NCBI GenBank assembly: GCA_029961685.1
Contig: JARWKL010000007.1
Location: forward strand, 26,421,013-26,485,012
Source: Aristolochia californica
Lineage: Eukaryota; Streptophyta; Magnoliopsida; Piperales; Aristolochiaceae
Length of the DNA: 64,000 nt
Reading direction: 5' to 3'
The notes beneath the pieces were generated by a model, which worked only from the letters and a program-made list of their open reading frames with translations, was not told where the DNA came from and searched no databases. Shown here piece after piece: positions 49,394 through 62,265 of this stretch. The number at the start of each line of letters is the position of its first letter. Positions within the stretch are counted from its first letter, which is position 1. The translations under genes were made by a program, and so were the position numbers.

Positions 49394-51414
49394 TGGAATT
49401 TCCCAAAATTGGATAACAAAACTTTTGTGTTCATTTGTGTTAGGTGAATAAATTTTATTTATTTAAGTTTTTTATTGTTTTAAATTTTTCATTACATCAA
49501 CTATAAAATTTTCATTTTGTTGTAAGCTTTTTGCCTAGTTTTTTTTCGGGATGAAGGGAGAGTGAAAAGTCAAAGTTTTGATTTAAGAAAAAAGTGTACA
49601 TCTAAAATGGAAAAGCACCATGCAAAAAATTATGGAGAGATAATTCCAAAGAGTGTCGGTAATTTTTAGGGATTGTAAGCTCTTTTTAGTTTTTATATCT
49701 AAGATTTTGCAATCGTTAGGAAAAATTGGTGGCAGAGGATTTTTAACTGAGTGTTGAATTGCAATCCATAAGTCATGTCATAGAAAAATATAGCCCGTTA
49801 TGCATGATAAATCACTTTACAATCATCTATGATTGTTAGATCAAATTTTTGAAAATGGGCAAAATAATGACTTGTTACACTCGGGTAAATATCCCACCGC
49901 ACATTCATTTGAGAATTTAATGAGCGTTTGTTATTCTCTTTAAAAGCTTTCGATCCGTAGGTCATTTGAATCTTTAACATGTTTCAAGCATGCATATCCA
50001 TTTTTAAAACATGTGCAGAAAAAATCTCCTTCATGTAAAATTCCAAGCTTAATAGGGTTGGACTAATGGAATTTCCCAATCTTGGATAACAAAACTTTTG
50101 TGTTCATTTGTGGTGTGTGAATAGATATTTTTTATTTAAATTGGTTATTATTTGAAATATTTTCCACACATACTCTATAAAATTTTTATTTTGTTGTGAT
50201 CTTTTTTGCCTTTTTTGTTTACGGGATGAAGGGGGAGCGAAAACTTAAAGTTCTGATTTAAGAAAAAAGTGTACATCTAAAATGGAAATGCACAATGCAC
50301 AAATGTAGAGAGAGATAATTCCAAAGAGTGTCTGTATGTTTTAGGGATCGTATGCAGTTTTTCGTTTTTATATCTTTGGTTTTGCAATCGTCGGGAAACG
50401 GGGGAGGCGGGTAATTTTTAACTGAGTGTTGACTTCAAATCCATCAGTCATTTCTTACAAAAATATAGCCCGTTACGCATGACAAATCACTTTACAAATC
50501 ATCTATGATTGTTAGCTCAACTTTTTGAATATGGGCAAAATAATGGTTTGTTTGACTCGGGCAAATATCCCACCGCACGTTCACTTGAGAATTTAATGAG
50601 CGTTTGTTATTCTCTTTAAAAGCTTTGGATCGATAGGTCATTTGAAACATTAACATGTTTCTCGCTTGCATATCCATTTTTAAAACATGTGTAGAAAAAT
50701 CTCCTTCATGTAAAATTCCAAGATATTAGTTTTGAACTAGTGGAATTTCCCAAACTTGGATAACAAAACTTTTGTGTTCATTTGTAGTGTGTGAATAAAT
50801 TTTTTCATTTACTTTTTTTTATCGTTTTAAACTTTGTCCGTACATCAACTATGAAATTTTCATTTTGCTGTGATCTATTTGCCTTTTTTCTTTACGGGAT
50901 GAAGGGAGAGCGAAAAAACTCGATGTTTTGATTTAAGAAAAATGTGTACATCGAAAACAGAAATGCACAATGCACATATGTAGAGAGACATAATTCCAAA
51001 GAGTGTCTGTAATTTTTAGGATTGAAAGCACTTTTTCGTTTTTATATCTCAGGTTTTGCAATCGTCGGGAAAAATGGGTTGCGGAGGATTTTTAATTGAG
51101 TGTTGAATTGCAACCCATAAGTCATTTCATACAAACATATAACCCATTACGCATGATAAATCACATCACAATCATCTATGATTATTATGTCAGCTTTTTC
51201 CAAATGGGCAAAATAATGGCTTATTTGACTCGGGTAAATATCCCACCGCAAGTTCACTTGAGAATTTAATGTGCGTTTGTTATTCTCTTTAAAAGCTTTG
51301 CATCCATAGCTCATTTTCATCTTTAACATCTTTCAAACATGCATATCCATTTTTAAAACATGTGTGGATGAAATCTCTTTCTTACAAAATTCCAATCTAT
51401 TAGGGTTAAACTAG
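49394..51414 (+). repeat. A-B-C unit
   Basis: Monomers start at 49394 (A), 50067 (B) and 50741 (C). Type marks are regular. A has an altered doubled 7-mer (agcaccatgcaaaaaattatg). C carries the caacccataag variant. Confidence 0.9.
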
Positions 51415-52087
51415 TGGAATTTCCTAAATTTGGATAACAAAACTTTTGTGTTCATATGTGTTGGGTGAATAAATTTTGTTTATTTATATTTGTTATTGTT
51501 TTAAATCTTTTCCATACATCAACTATAAAAATTTCAATTTTTTGAAAGCTTTTTGCCTTGATTGTTTTCGGGATGAAGGGAGAGCGAAGAGTCAAAGTTT
51601 TGATTTAAGAAAAAAGTGTACATCTAAAATGGAAAACCACAATCAACAAGTGTAGGGAGAGATAATTCCAAAGAGTGTCTGTAATTTTTAAGGATTGTAA
51701 GCTCTTTTTAGTTCTTATATCTCAGGTTTTGCAGTCGTCGGGAAAATTGGTGGCAGAGGATTTTTAACTAAGTGTTGAATTGCAATTCATAAGTCATTTC
51801 ATACAAAAATATAGCCCGTTACGCATGATAAATCACATTGCAATCATCTATGATTAATTATGTCAGCTTTTTGCAAATGGGCAAAATAATGGAACGTTTG
51901 ACTCGGGTAAGTATCCCACTGCAAGTTCACTTGAGAATTTAATGAGCGTTTGTTATTCTCTTTAAAAGCTTTGCATCCATAGCTCATTTGCATCTTTAAC
52001 ATGTTTCAAACATGCATATACATTTTTAAAACATGTGTAGAAAAAATCTCCTTCATGTAAAATTCCTAGATATTAGTTTTGGACTAG
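51415..52087 (+). repeat. A/C/B hybrid monomer
   Basis: The front and middle are A-type (tgggtgaataaattttg, aattggtggcagagg). The back half is C-type (cacattgcaatc, tgattaattatgtcag, caaacatg). The last part is B-type (gtgtagaaaaaatctcc, tagatattagttttggac). The layout matches the hybrid at 48080 but without its deletion; ggaacgtttgactcggg is shared with the following monomer. Confidence 0.88.
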
Positions 52088-52761
52088 TGGAATTTCCCAA
52101 ACTTCGATAACAAAACTATTGTGTTCATTTGTGGTGTGTGAATAAATTTTCTTCATTTACTTTTTTATTTTTTTAAACTATTTCCGTACATCAACTATGA
52201 AATTTTCATTTTGTTGTGATCTATTTGCCTTTTTTTTTTACGGGACGAAGGGAGCGCGAAAAACTCGAAGTTTTGATTTAAGAAAAATGTGTAAATCTAA
52301 AACGGAAATGCAATTTGCACATATGTAGAGAGAGATAATTCCAAAGACTGCCTGTAATTTTTAGGGATTGTAAGCACCTTTTCGATTACATATCACAGGT
52401 TTTGCAGTCGTCGGGAAAAATGGGTTGCGGAGGATTTTTAACTGAGCGTTGAATTGTAATCCATAAGTCATTTCATACAAAAATATAGCCCGTTACGCAT
52501 GATAAATCACATTAAAATCATCTATGATTAATTATGTCAGCTTTTTCCAAATGGGCAAAATAATGGAACGTTTGACTCGGGGAAGTATCCCTCTGCAAGT
52601 TCACTTGAGAATTTAATGAGCGTTTGTTATTCTCTTTAAAAGCTTTGCATCCATAGCTCATTTGCATCTTTAACATGTTTCAAACATGCATATCCATTTT
52701 TAAAACATGTGCAGAAAAAATCTCCTTCATGTAAAATTCCTAGATATTAGTTTTGGACTAG
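52088..52761 (+). repeat. C monomer with B-type end, first of a C-C tandem
   Basis: C-type until caaacatgcatatcc, then gtgcagaaaaaatctcc and tagatattagttttggac (B end), so another C follows. Private variants ggacgaagggagcgcgaaaa, aatgcaatttgcacata and gcctgtaattttt are shared with the next monomer; ggaacgtttgactcgggg and cctagatatt are shared with the preceding hybrid. Confidence 0.88.
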
Positions 52762-53435
52762 TGGAATTTCCCAAACTTGGATAACAAAACTATTGTGTTC
52801 ATTTGTGGTGTGTGAATAAATTTTCTTCATTTACTTTTTTTATTGTTTTAAACTATTTCCGTACATCAACTATGAAATTTTCATTTTGCTGTGATCTATT
52901 TGCCTTTTTTTTTACGGGACGAAGGGAGCGCGAAAAACTCGAAGTTTTGATTGAAGAAAAATGTGAAAATCTAAAATGGAAATGCAATTTGCACATATGT
53001 AGAGAGAGATAATTCCAAAGAGTGCCTGTAATTTTTAGGGATTGTAAGCACCTTTTCGATTATATATCACAGGTTTTATTATCGTTAGGAAAAATGGGTT
53101 GCGGAGGATTTTTAACTGAGTGTTGAATTGTAATCCATAAGTCATTTCATACAAAAATATAGCCCGTTACACATGATAAATCACATTACAATCATCTATG
53201 ATTAATTATGTCAGCGTTTTGCAAATGGGCAAAATAATGGCATGTTTGACTCGGGTAAATATCCCACCGCAAGTTCACTTGAGAATTAAATGGGCGTTTG
53301 TTATTCTCTTTAAAAGCTTGGAATCCATAGCTCATTTGCATCTTTAACATGTTTCAAACATGCATATTCATTTTTAAAACTTGTGTGGATGAAATCTCTT
53401 TCTTGCAAAATTCCAAGCTATTAGGGTTAAACTAG
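52762..53435 (+). repeat. C monomer, second of a C-C tandem
   Basis: Same front variants as 52088 at a 674-bp offset (gggacgaagggagcgcg, aatgcaatttgcacata, cgattatatatcacagg). From about 53150 it becomes a regular C back half and ends attagggttaaac, restoring the C-to-A step. Confidence 0.88.
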
Positions 53436-55458
53436 TGGAATTTCCAAAAATTGGATAACAAAACTTTTGTGTTCATTTGTGTTGGATGAATAAATTTTCT
53501 TTATTTATATTTTTTATTGTTTTAAATTTTTCCATACATCAACTATAAAATTTTCATTTTGTTGTAAGCTTTTTTGCCTTGTTTGTTTTTGGGATGAAGG
53601 GAGAGCGAAAAGTCAAAGTTTTGATTTAAGAAAAAAGTGTACATCTAAAATGGATAAGCACAATGCAGAATTGTACGGAGAGATAATTCCAAAGAGTGTC
53701 TGTAATTTTTAGGGATTGTAAGCTCTTTTTAGTTTTTATATCTCAGGTTTTGCAATCGTCGGGAAAAATTGGTGGCAGAGGATTTTTAATAGAGTGTTGA
53801 ATTGCAATCCATAAGTCATTTCATACAAAAATATAGCCCATTACGCATGATAAATCACTTTACAATCATCTATGATTGTTAGATCAAATTTTTGAAAATG
53901 GGAAAAATAATGACTTGTTAGACTCGGGTAAATATCCCACCGCACATTCACTTGAGAATTTAATGAGTGTTTGTTATTCTCTTTAAAAGCTTTGGATCCA
54001 TAGGTCATTTGAATCTTTAACATGTTTCAAGCATGCATTTCCATTTTTAAAACATGTGTAGAAAAAATCTCCTTCATGTAAAATTCCAAGCTTAATAGGG
54101 TTGGACTAATGGAATTTCCCAAACTTGGATAACAAAACTTTTGTTGTCATTTGTGGTGTGTGAAAAGATATTTTTGATTTACATTAGTTATTAATTTAAA
54201 TATTCTCCACACATCAACTATAAAATTTTTATTTTGTTGTGATCTTTTCTGCCTTTTTTGTGTACGGGATGAATGGGGAGCGAAAACTCAAAGTTCTGAT
54301 TTAAGAAAAAAGTGTACATCTAAAATGGAAATGCACAATGCACAAATGTACAAAGAGATATTTCCAAAGAGTGTCTGTATGTTTTAGGGATCGTATGCAC
54401 TTTTCATTTTTATATCTAAGGTTTTGCAATCGTCGGGAAACGGGGGAGGCGGGCGATTTTTAACTGAGTCTTGACTTCAAATCCATAAGTCATTTCTTAC
54501 AAAAATATGGCCCGTTACGCATGAGAAATCACTTTACAATCATCTATGATTGTTAGCTCAACTTTTTGAATATAGGCAAAATATTGGCTTGTTTGACTCG
54601 GGCAAATATCCCACCGTACGTTCACTTGAGAATTTACTGAGCGTTTGTTATTTTCTTTAAAATCTTTGGATCCATAGGTCATTTGAATCTTTAAAATTTT
54701 TCTGCCATGCATATCCATTTTTAAAACATGTGTAGAAAAAATCTCCTTCATGTAAAATTCCAAGATATTAGTTTTAGACTAGTGGAATTTCCCAAATTTG
54801 GATAACAAAACTATTGTGTTCATTTGTGGTGTGTGAATAAATTTTCTTCATTTACTTTTTTTTTTCATTTTAAACTTTTTTCGTACATCAACTATGTAAT
54901 TTTTATTTTTCTGTGATCTATTTGCCTTTTTTGTTTACGGGATGAAGGGAGAGCGAAAAACTCGAAGTTTTAATTTAAGAAAAATGTGTACTTCTAAAAC
55001 GGAAATGCACAATGCACATATGTAGAGAGAGATAATTCCAAAGACTGCCTATATTTTTTAGGGATTTTAAGCACCTTTTCATTTTTATATCTCAGGGTTT
55101 GCAATCGTCGGGAAAAATTGGTTGCGGAGGATTTTTAACTGAGTGTTGAATTGCAATCCATAAGTCATTTCATACAAAAATATAGCCCGTTACGCATGAT
55201 AAATCACATTACAATCATCTATGATTAATTATGTCCGCGTTTTGCAAATGGGCAAAATAATGGCATGTTTGACTCGGGTAAATATCCCACCGCAAGTTCA
55301 CTTGAGAATTTAATGAGCGTTTGTTATTCTCTTTAAAATCTTTGCATCCATAGCTAATTTGCATCTTTAACATGTTTCAAACATGCATAAACATTTTTAA
55401 AACATGTGTGGATGAAATCTGTTTCTTGCAAAATTCCAAGCTATTAGGGTTAAACTAC
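53436..55458 (+). repeat. A-B-C unit
   Basis: Monomers start at 53436 (A), 54110 (B) and 54783 (C). B has gatcttttctgcc, a variant carried by every later B front in the window. C shares tgcctatattt/gcctg-type changes with the C monomers just upstream. Confidence 0.9.
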
Positions 55459-56805
55459 TGGAATTTCCAAAAATTGGATAACAAAACTTTTGTGTTCATT
55501 TGTGTTGGGTGAAAAAAATTTCTTTATTTATATTTTTTATTGTTTTAAATTTTTTCCATACATCAACTATAAAATTTCCATTTTGTTGAAAGCTTTTTTG
55601 CCTTGTTTGTTTTCGGGATGGAGGGAGAGCGAAGAGTCAAAGTTTTGATTTAAGAAAAAAGTATACATCTAAAATGGAAAAGCACAATGCACAATTGTAC
55701 GGAGAGATAATTCCAAAGAGTGTCTGTAATTTGTAGGGATTGTATGCTCTTTTTAGTTTTTATATCTCAGGTTTTGCAATCGTCGGGAAAAATTGGTGGC
55801 AGAGGATTTTTAACTGAGTGTTGAATTGCAATCCGTAAGTCATTTCGTACAAAAATATAGCCCGTTACGCATGATAAATCACTTTACAATCATCTATGAT
55901 TGTTAGATCAAATTTTTGAAAATGAGGAAAATAATGACTTGTTAGATAGGGTAAATATCCCACCGCACGTTCACTTGAGAATTTAATGAGCATTTGTTAT
56001 TCTCTTTAAAAGCTTTGGATCCACAGGTCATTTGAATCTTTAACATGTTTCAAGCATGCACTTCCATTTTTAAAACATGTGTAGAAAAAATCTCCTTCAT
56101 GTAAAATTCCAAGCTTAATAGGGTTGGACTAATGGAATTTCCCAAACTTGATAACAAAACTTTTGTGTTCATTTGTGGTGTGTGAATAGATATTTTTTAT
56201 TTACATTAGTTATTAATTTAAATATTTTCCACACATCAACTATAAAATTTTTATTTTGTTGTGATCTTTTCTGCCTTTTTTGATTATGGGATGAAGAGGG
56301 AGCGAAAACTCCAAGTTCTGATTTAAGAAAAAAGTGCACATCAAAAATGGAAATGCACAATGCACAAATGTAGAGAGAGATATTTTCAATGAGTGTCTGT
56401 ATGTTATAGGGATCGTATGCACTTTTTCGTTTTCATATCTAAGGTTTTGCAATCGTCGGGAAACGGGGGAGGCGGATGATTTTTAACTGAGTGTTGACTT
56501 CAAAATCATAAGTCATTTCTTACGAAAATATAGCCCGTTACACATGACAAATCACTTTACAATGATCTATGATTGTCAGCTCAACTTTTTGAATATGGGC
56601 AAAATAATGGCTTTTTTGCCTCGGGCAAATATCCCACCGCACGTTCACTTTAGAATTTAATGAACATTTGTTATTCTCTTTAAAAGCTTTGGATCCATAG
56701 GTCATTTGAATGTTTAACATGTTTCTGGCATGCATATCCATTTTTAAAACTTGTGTAGAAAAAATCTCCTTCATGTAAAATTCCAAGATATTAGTTTTGG
56801 AATAG
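55459..56805 (+). repeat. A and B monomers before a truncated monomer
   Basis: A starts at 55459 and B at 56133 (gatcttttctgcc variant, G-rich island intact, end gatattagttttggaatag). Both are type-pure. Confidence 0.9.
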
Positions 56806-57104
56806 TGGAATTTCATACAAAAAACATAGCTCATTTTTCATGATAAATCACTTTACAATCATCTATGATTGTTAGATCCAATTTTTGAAAATGGGCAAAA
56901 AAATGACTTGTTAGACTCGGGTAAATATCCCACCGCAAGTTCACTTGAGAATTTAATGAGCGTTTGTTATTATCTTTAAAAGATTTGAATCCATAGCTCA
57001 TTTGCATCTTTAACATGTTTCAAACATGCATATCCATTTTTAAAACATGTGTGGACGAAATCTCTTTCTTGCAAAATTCCAAGCTATTATTAGGGTTAAA
57101 CTAG
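56806..57104 (+). repeat. Truncated A/C monomer lacking its front ~375 bp
   Basis: Only tggaatttc of the start remains. It runs directly into atacaaaaaacatagctc, normally at about +382, the shared word ATTTC marking the join. The remainder is A-type (gttagatccaatttttg, gacttgttagactcggg) and then C-type (cgcaagttcac, catagctcatttgc, caaacatg). It ends ctattattagggttaaac with an extra TTA. Confidence 0.9.
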
Positions 57105-59101
57105 TGGAATTTCCAAAAATTGGATAACAAAACTTTTGTGTTCATTTGTGTTGGGTGAATAAATTTTTTTTATTTATATTTGTTATTGTTTTAAATTTTT
57201 TCCATACATCAACTATAAAATTTTCATTTTGCTGTAAGCACTTTGCCTTGTTTTTTTTCGGGATGAAGGGAGAGCGAAAAGTCAAAGTTTTGATTTAAGA
57301 AAAAAGTGTACGTCTAAAATGGAAAAGCACAATGCAAAATTGTAGGGAGAGATAATTCAAAAGAGTGTCTGTAATTTTTAGGGATTGTTAGCTCTTTTTA
57401 GTTTTTATATCTCAGGTTTTGCAATCGTCGGGAAAAATTGGTGGCAGAGGATTTTTAACTGAGTGTTGAATTGCAATCCATAAGTCATTTCATACAAAAA
57501 TTTTGCCCGTTACTCATGATAAATCACTTTACAATAATTTATGATTGTTAGATATAATTTTTGAAAATGGGCAAAATAATGACTTGTTAGACTCGGGTAA
57601 ATATCCGATCGCACATTCATTTCAGAATTTAATGAGCGTTTGTTATTCTCTTTAAAAGCTTTGGATCCATAGGTCATCTGAATCTTTAACATGTTTCAGG
57701 CATGCATATCCATTTTTAAAAAATGTGTAGAAAAAATCTCCTTCATGTAAAATTCCAAGCTTAACAAGGTTGGACTAATGGAATTTCCCAAACTTCGATA
57801 ACAAAACTTTTGTGTTCATTTGTGGTGTGTGAATAGATATTTTTTATTTATATTAGTTATTATTTTAAATATTTTCCACACATCAACTATAAAATTTTTA
57901 TTTGGTTGTGATCTTTTCTGCCTTTTTTGTTTACAGGATGAAGGGTGAGCGAAAACTCAAAGTTCTGATTTAAGAAAAAAGTGTACATCTACAATGGAAA
58001 TGCACAATGCACAAATGTAGAGAGAGATATTTCGAAAGAGTGTCTATATGTTTTAGGGATCGTATGCACTTTTTCGTTTTTATATCTAAGGTTTCGCAAT
58101 CGTCGGGAAACGGGGGAGGTGGGCTATTTTTAACTGAGAGTTGACTTCAAATCCATAAGTCATTTCTGACAAAAATATAGCTCATTACGCATGACAAGTC
58201 ACTTTACAATCATCTATGTTTTTTAGCTCAACTTTTTGACTAGGGCAAATATCCCACCGCACTTTCACTTGAGAATTTAATGAGCGTTTGTTATTCTCTT
58301 TAAAAACTTTGGATCCATTGGTCATTTGAATCTTTAACACATGTTTCTGGCATGCATATCCATTTTTAAAACATGTGTAGAAAAAATATCCTTCATGTAA
58401 AATGCCAAGATATTAGTTTTGGACTGGTGGAATTTCCCAAACTTGGATGACAAAACTTTTGTGTTATTTGAGGTGTGTGAATAAATTTTCTTCATTTAGT
58501 TTTTTTAATGTTTTAAACTTTTTCCGTACATCAACTATGAAATTTTCATTTTGCTATGGTCTATTTGCCTTTTTTGTTTACGGGATGAAGGGAGAGCGAA
58601 AAACTCGAAGTTTTGATTTAAGAAAAATGTGTACATCTAAAACGGAAATGCATAATGCATATATGTAGAGAGCGATAATTCCAAAGAGTGGCTGTAATTT
58701 TTAGGGATTGTAAGCACCTTTTCGTTTTTATATCTCAGGTTTTGCAATCGTCGGGAAAAATGGGTTGCGGAGGATTTTTAACTGAGTGTTGAATAGCAAT
58801 CCATAAGTCATTTCATACAAAAATATAGCCCGTTACGCATGATAAATCACATTACAATCATCTATGACTAATTATGTCAGCTTTTTGCAAATGGGCAAAA
58901 TAATGGCATATTTGTCTCGGGTAAATATTCCACCGCAAGTTCACTTGAGAATTTAATGAGCGTTTGTTATTCTCTTTAATAGCTTTGCATCCATAGCTCA
59001 TTTGCATCTTTAACATGTTTCAAACATGCATATCCATTTTTAAAACATGTGTGGACGAAATCTCTTTCTTGCAAAATTCCAAGCTATTAGGGTTAAACTA
59101 G
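57105..59101 (+). repeat. A-B-C unit, B with ~30-bp deletion
   Basis: Monomers start at 57105 (A), 57779 (B) and 58428 (C). B is shortened at about 58235, where ctttttgactagggcaaat has lost the atatgggcaaaataatgg part. A carries gtaagcactttgcc and a T-rich gttttttttcggg that recur in the A at 60454. Confidence 0.9.
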
Positions 59102-59776
59102 TGGAATTTCCAAAAATTGGATAACAAAACTTTTGTGTTCATTTGTGTTGGGTGAATAAATTTTCTTTATTTATATTTTTTATTGTTTTAAATTTTTTCC
59201 ATACATCAACTATAAATTTTTCATTTTGTTGTAAGCTTTTTTGCCTTGGTTGTTTTCGGGATGAAGGGAGAACGAAAAGTCAAAGTTTTGATTTAACATA
59301 AAAGTGTACATCTAAATTGGAAAAGCACAATGCACAATTTTAGGGAGAGATAATTGAAAAGAGTGTCTGTAATTTTTAGGGATTGTAAGCTCTTTTTAGT
59401 TTTTATATCTCAGGTTTTGCAATCGTCGGGAAAAATTGGTGGCAGAGGATTTTTAATTGAGTGTTGAATTGCAATCCATAAGTCAGTTCATACAAAAATA
59501 TAGCTCGTTACGCATGATAAATCACTTTAAAATCATCTAATATTGTTAGATCAATTTTTTGAAAATGGGCAAAATAATGACTTGTTAGACTCGGGTAAAT
59601 ATCCCACCGCACGTTCACTTGAGAATTTAATGAGCGTTTTTTATTCTCTTTAAAAGCTTTGGATCCATAAGTCATTTGAATCTTTAACATGTTTCAAGCA
59701 TGCATATCCATTTTTAAAACATGTGTAGACAAAATCTCCTTCATGTAAAATTCCAGGCTTAACAGGGTTGGACTAA
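59102..59776 (+). repeat. A-type monomer
   Basis: Regular A type, with an altered dyad (atcatctaatattgttag) at about 59532 and a changed end ggcttaacagggttggac. Confidence 0.9.
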
Positions 59777-60453
59777 TGGAATTCCCAAACTTGGATAACA
59801 AAACTTTTGTGTTCATTTGTGGTGTGTGAATAGATATTTTTAATTTACATTAGTTATTATTTTAAATATTTTCCACACATCAACTATAAAATTTTTATTT
59901 TGTAGTGATCTTTTCTGCCTTTTTTATTTACGGGATGAAGGGGGAGCGAAAACTCAAAGTTCTGCTTTAACAAAAAAGTGTACATCTAAAATGGAAATGC
60001 GCAATGCACAAATGTAGAGATATATATTTCCAAAGAGTTTCTGTATGTTTTAGGGATCGTATGCACTTTTTCGTTTTTATATCTAAGGTTTTGCAATCGT
60101 CAGGAAACGGGGGAGGCGGGTGATTTTTAACTGAGTGTTGACTTCAAATCCATAAGTCATTTCTTCCAAAAATATAGCCCATTACGCATGACAAATCACT
60201 TTACAATCATCTATGATTAATTATGTCAGCTTTTTGCAAATGGGCAAAATAATGGCATGTTTGACTCGGGTAAATATACCACCGCAAGTTCACTTGAGAA
60301 TTTAATGAGCGTTTGTTATTCTCTTTAAAAGCTTTTAATCCATTGCTCATTTGCATCTTTAACATGTTTCAAACATGCATATCCATTTTTAAAACATGTG
60401 TGGATGAAATCTCTCTCTTGCAAAATTCCAAGCTATTATTAGGGTTAAACTAG
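59777..60453 (+). repeat. B-front/C-back hybrid monomer
   Basis: B-type through the G-rich island, gttgacttcaaatcc and gcatgacaaatcactttac. It changes to C exactly across the dyad at 60202-60219 (tgattaattatgtcag, caaacatg, ctattattagggttaaac). One monomer (about 675 bp) is lost relative to B-C. The extra TTA in the end is shared with 57090. Confidence 0.88.
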
Positions 60454-62265
60454 TGGAATTTCCCAAAATTGGATAACAAAACTTTTGTGCTCATTTGTGT
60501 TGAGGGAATAAATTTTCTTTTTTTATAATTGTTAATGTTTTAAATTTTTTCCATACATCAACTATAAAATTTTCATTTTGTTGTAAGCACTTAGCCTTGT
60601 TTTTTTTCGGGATGAAGGGAAAGCAAAATGCACAATTGTAGGGAGAGATAATTCCAAAGAGTGTCTGTAATTTTTAGGGATTTTAAGCTGGTTTTAGTTT
60701 TTATATCTTAGGTTTTGCAATCGTCGGGAAAAATTGGTGCCAAAGGATTTTTAACTGAGTGTTGAATTGCAATCCATAAGTCATTTCATACAAAAATATA
60801 GGCCGTTACTCATGATAAATCACTTTACAATCATCGATGATTGTTAGATCAAATTTTTGAAAATGGGCAAAATAATGACTTGTTTGACTCGGGTAAATAT
60901 CCCACCGGGCATTCACTTGAGAATTTAATGAGCGTTTGTTATTTTCTTTAAAAGCTTTGGATCCATAGGTAATTTGAATCTTTAACATGTTTCAAGCATG
61001 CATATCCATTTTTAAAACATGTGTACAAAAAATCTCATTCATGTAAAATTCCAAGCTTAATGGGGTTGTGATCTTTTCTGCCTTTTTTATTTATGGGATG
61101 AAGGGGGAGCGAAAACTCAAAGTTCTGATTTAAGAAAAAAGTGTACATCTAAAATGGAAATGCACAATGCACAAATGTAGAGAGAGACATTTCCAAAGAG
61201 TGTCTGTATGATTTGGGGATCGTATGCACTTTTTCATTTTTATATCTAAGGATTTGCAATCGTCGGGAAATGGGGGAGGCGGGCGATTTTTAACTGAGTG
61301 TTGACTTCAAATCCATAAGTTATTTCTTACAAAAATATAGCCCGTTATGCATGACAAATCACTTTACAATTATCTATGATTGTTAGCTCAACTTTTTGAA
61401 TATGGGCAAAATAATGGCTTGTTTGACTCGGGCAAATATCCCACCGCACGTTCACTTGAGAATTTAGTGAGCGTTTGTTATGCTCTTTAAAAGTTTTGGA
61501 TCCATAGGTCATTTGAATCTTTAACATGTTTCTGGCATGCATATCCATTTTTAAAACATGTGTAGAAAAAATCTCCTTCATGTAAAATTCCATGATATAA
61601 GTTTTGGACTATTGGAATTTCCCAAACTTGGATAACAAAAATTTTGTGTTCGTTTGTGGTGTGTGAATAAATTTTCTTCATTTAATTTTTTTATTGTTTT
61701 CAACTTTTTCCGTACATCAACTACGAAATTTTCATTTTGCTGTGATCTATTTCCCTTTTTTGTTTACCGGATGAAGGGAGAGCGAAAAACTCAAAGTTTT
61801 GATTTAAGAAAAATGTGTACATCTAAAACGGAAATGCACAATGCACATATGTAGAGTAAGATAATTCCAAAGAGTGCCTGTAATTTTTAGGGATTGTAAG
61901 CACCTTTTCACTTTTATATCTCAGGTTTTGCAATCGTCAGGAAAAATGGGTTGTGGCTGATTTTTAACTGAGTGTTGAATTGCCATCCATAAGTCATTTC
62001 ATACAAAAATATTGCCCGTTATGCATGATAGATCACATTACAATCATCTATGATTAATTATGTCAGCTTTTTGAAAACACTCGGGTAAGTATCCCACCGC
62101 AAGTTCACTTGAGAATTTAATGAGCGTTTGTTATTCTCTTTAAAAGCTTTGCATCCATAGCTCATTTGCATCTTTAACATGTTTCAAACACACATATCCA
62201 TTTTTAAAACAAGTGTGGATGAAATCTCTTTCTTGCAAAATTCAAAGCTATTAGTGTTAAATTGG
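60454..62265 (+). repeat. A-B-C unit with deletions in all three monomers
   Basis: A (60454) drops about 60 bp at 60620, where gaagggaaagc joins aaaatgcacaattg. B starts at about 61068 without its first 130 bp: aagcttaatggggttg joins tgatcttttctgcc at a shared GTTG. C (61613) lacks about 30 bp at 62072, where gctttttgaaaa joins cactcgggtaag. The order A-B-C is kept. Confidence 0.88.
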
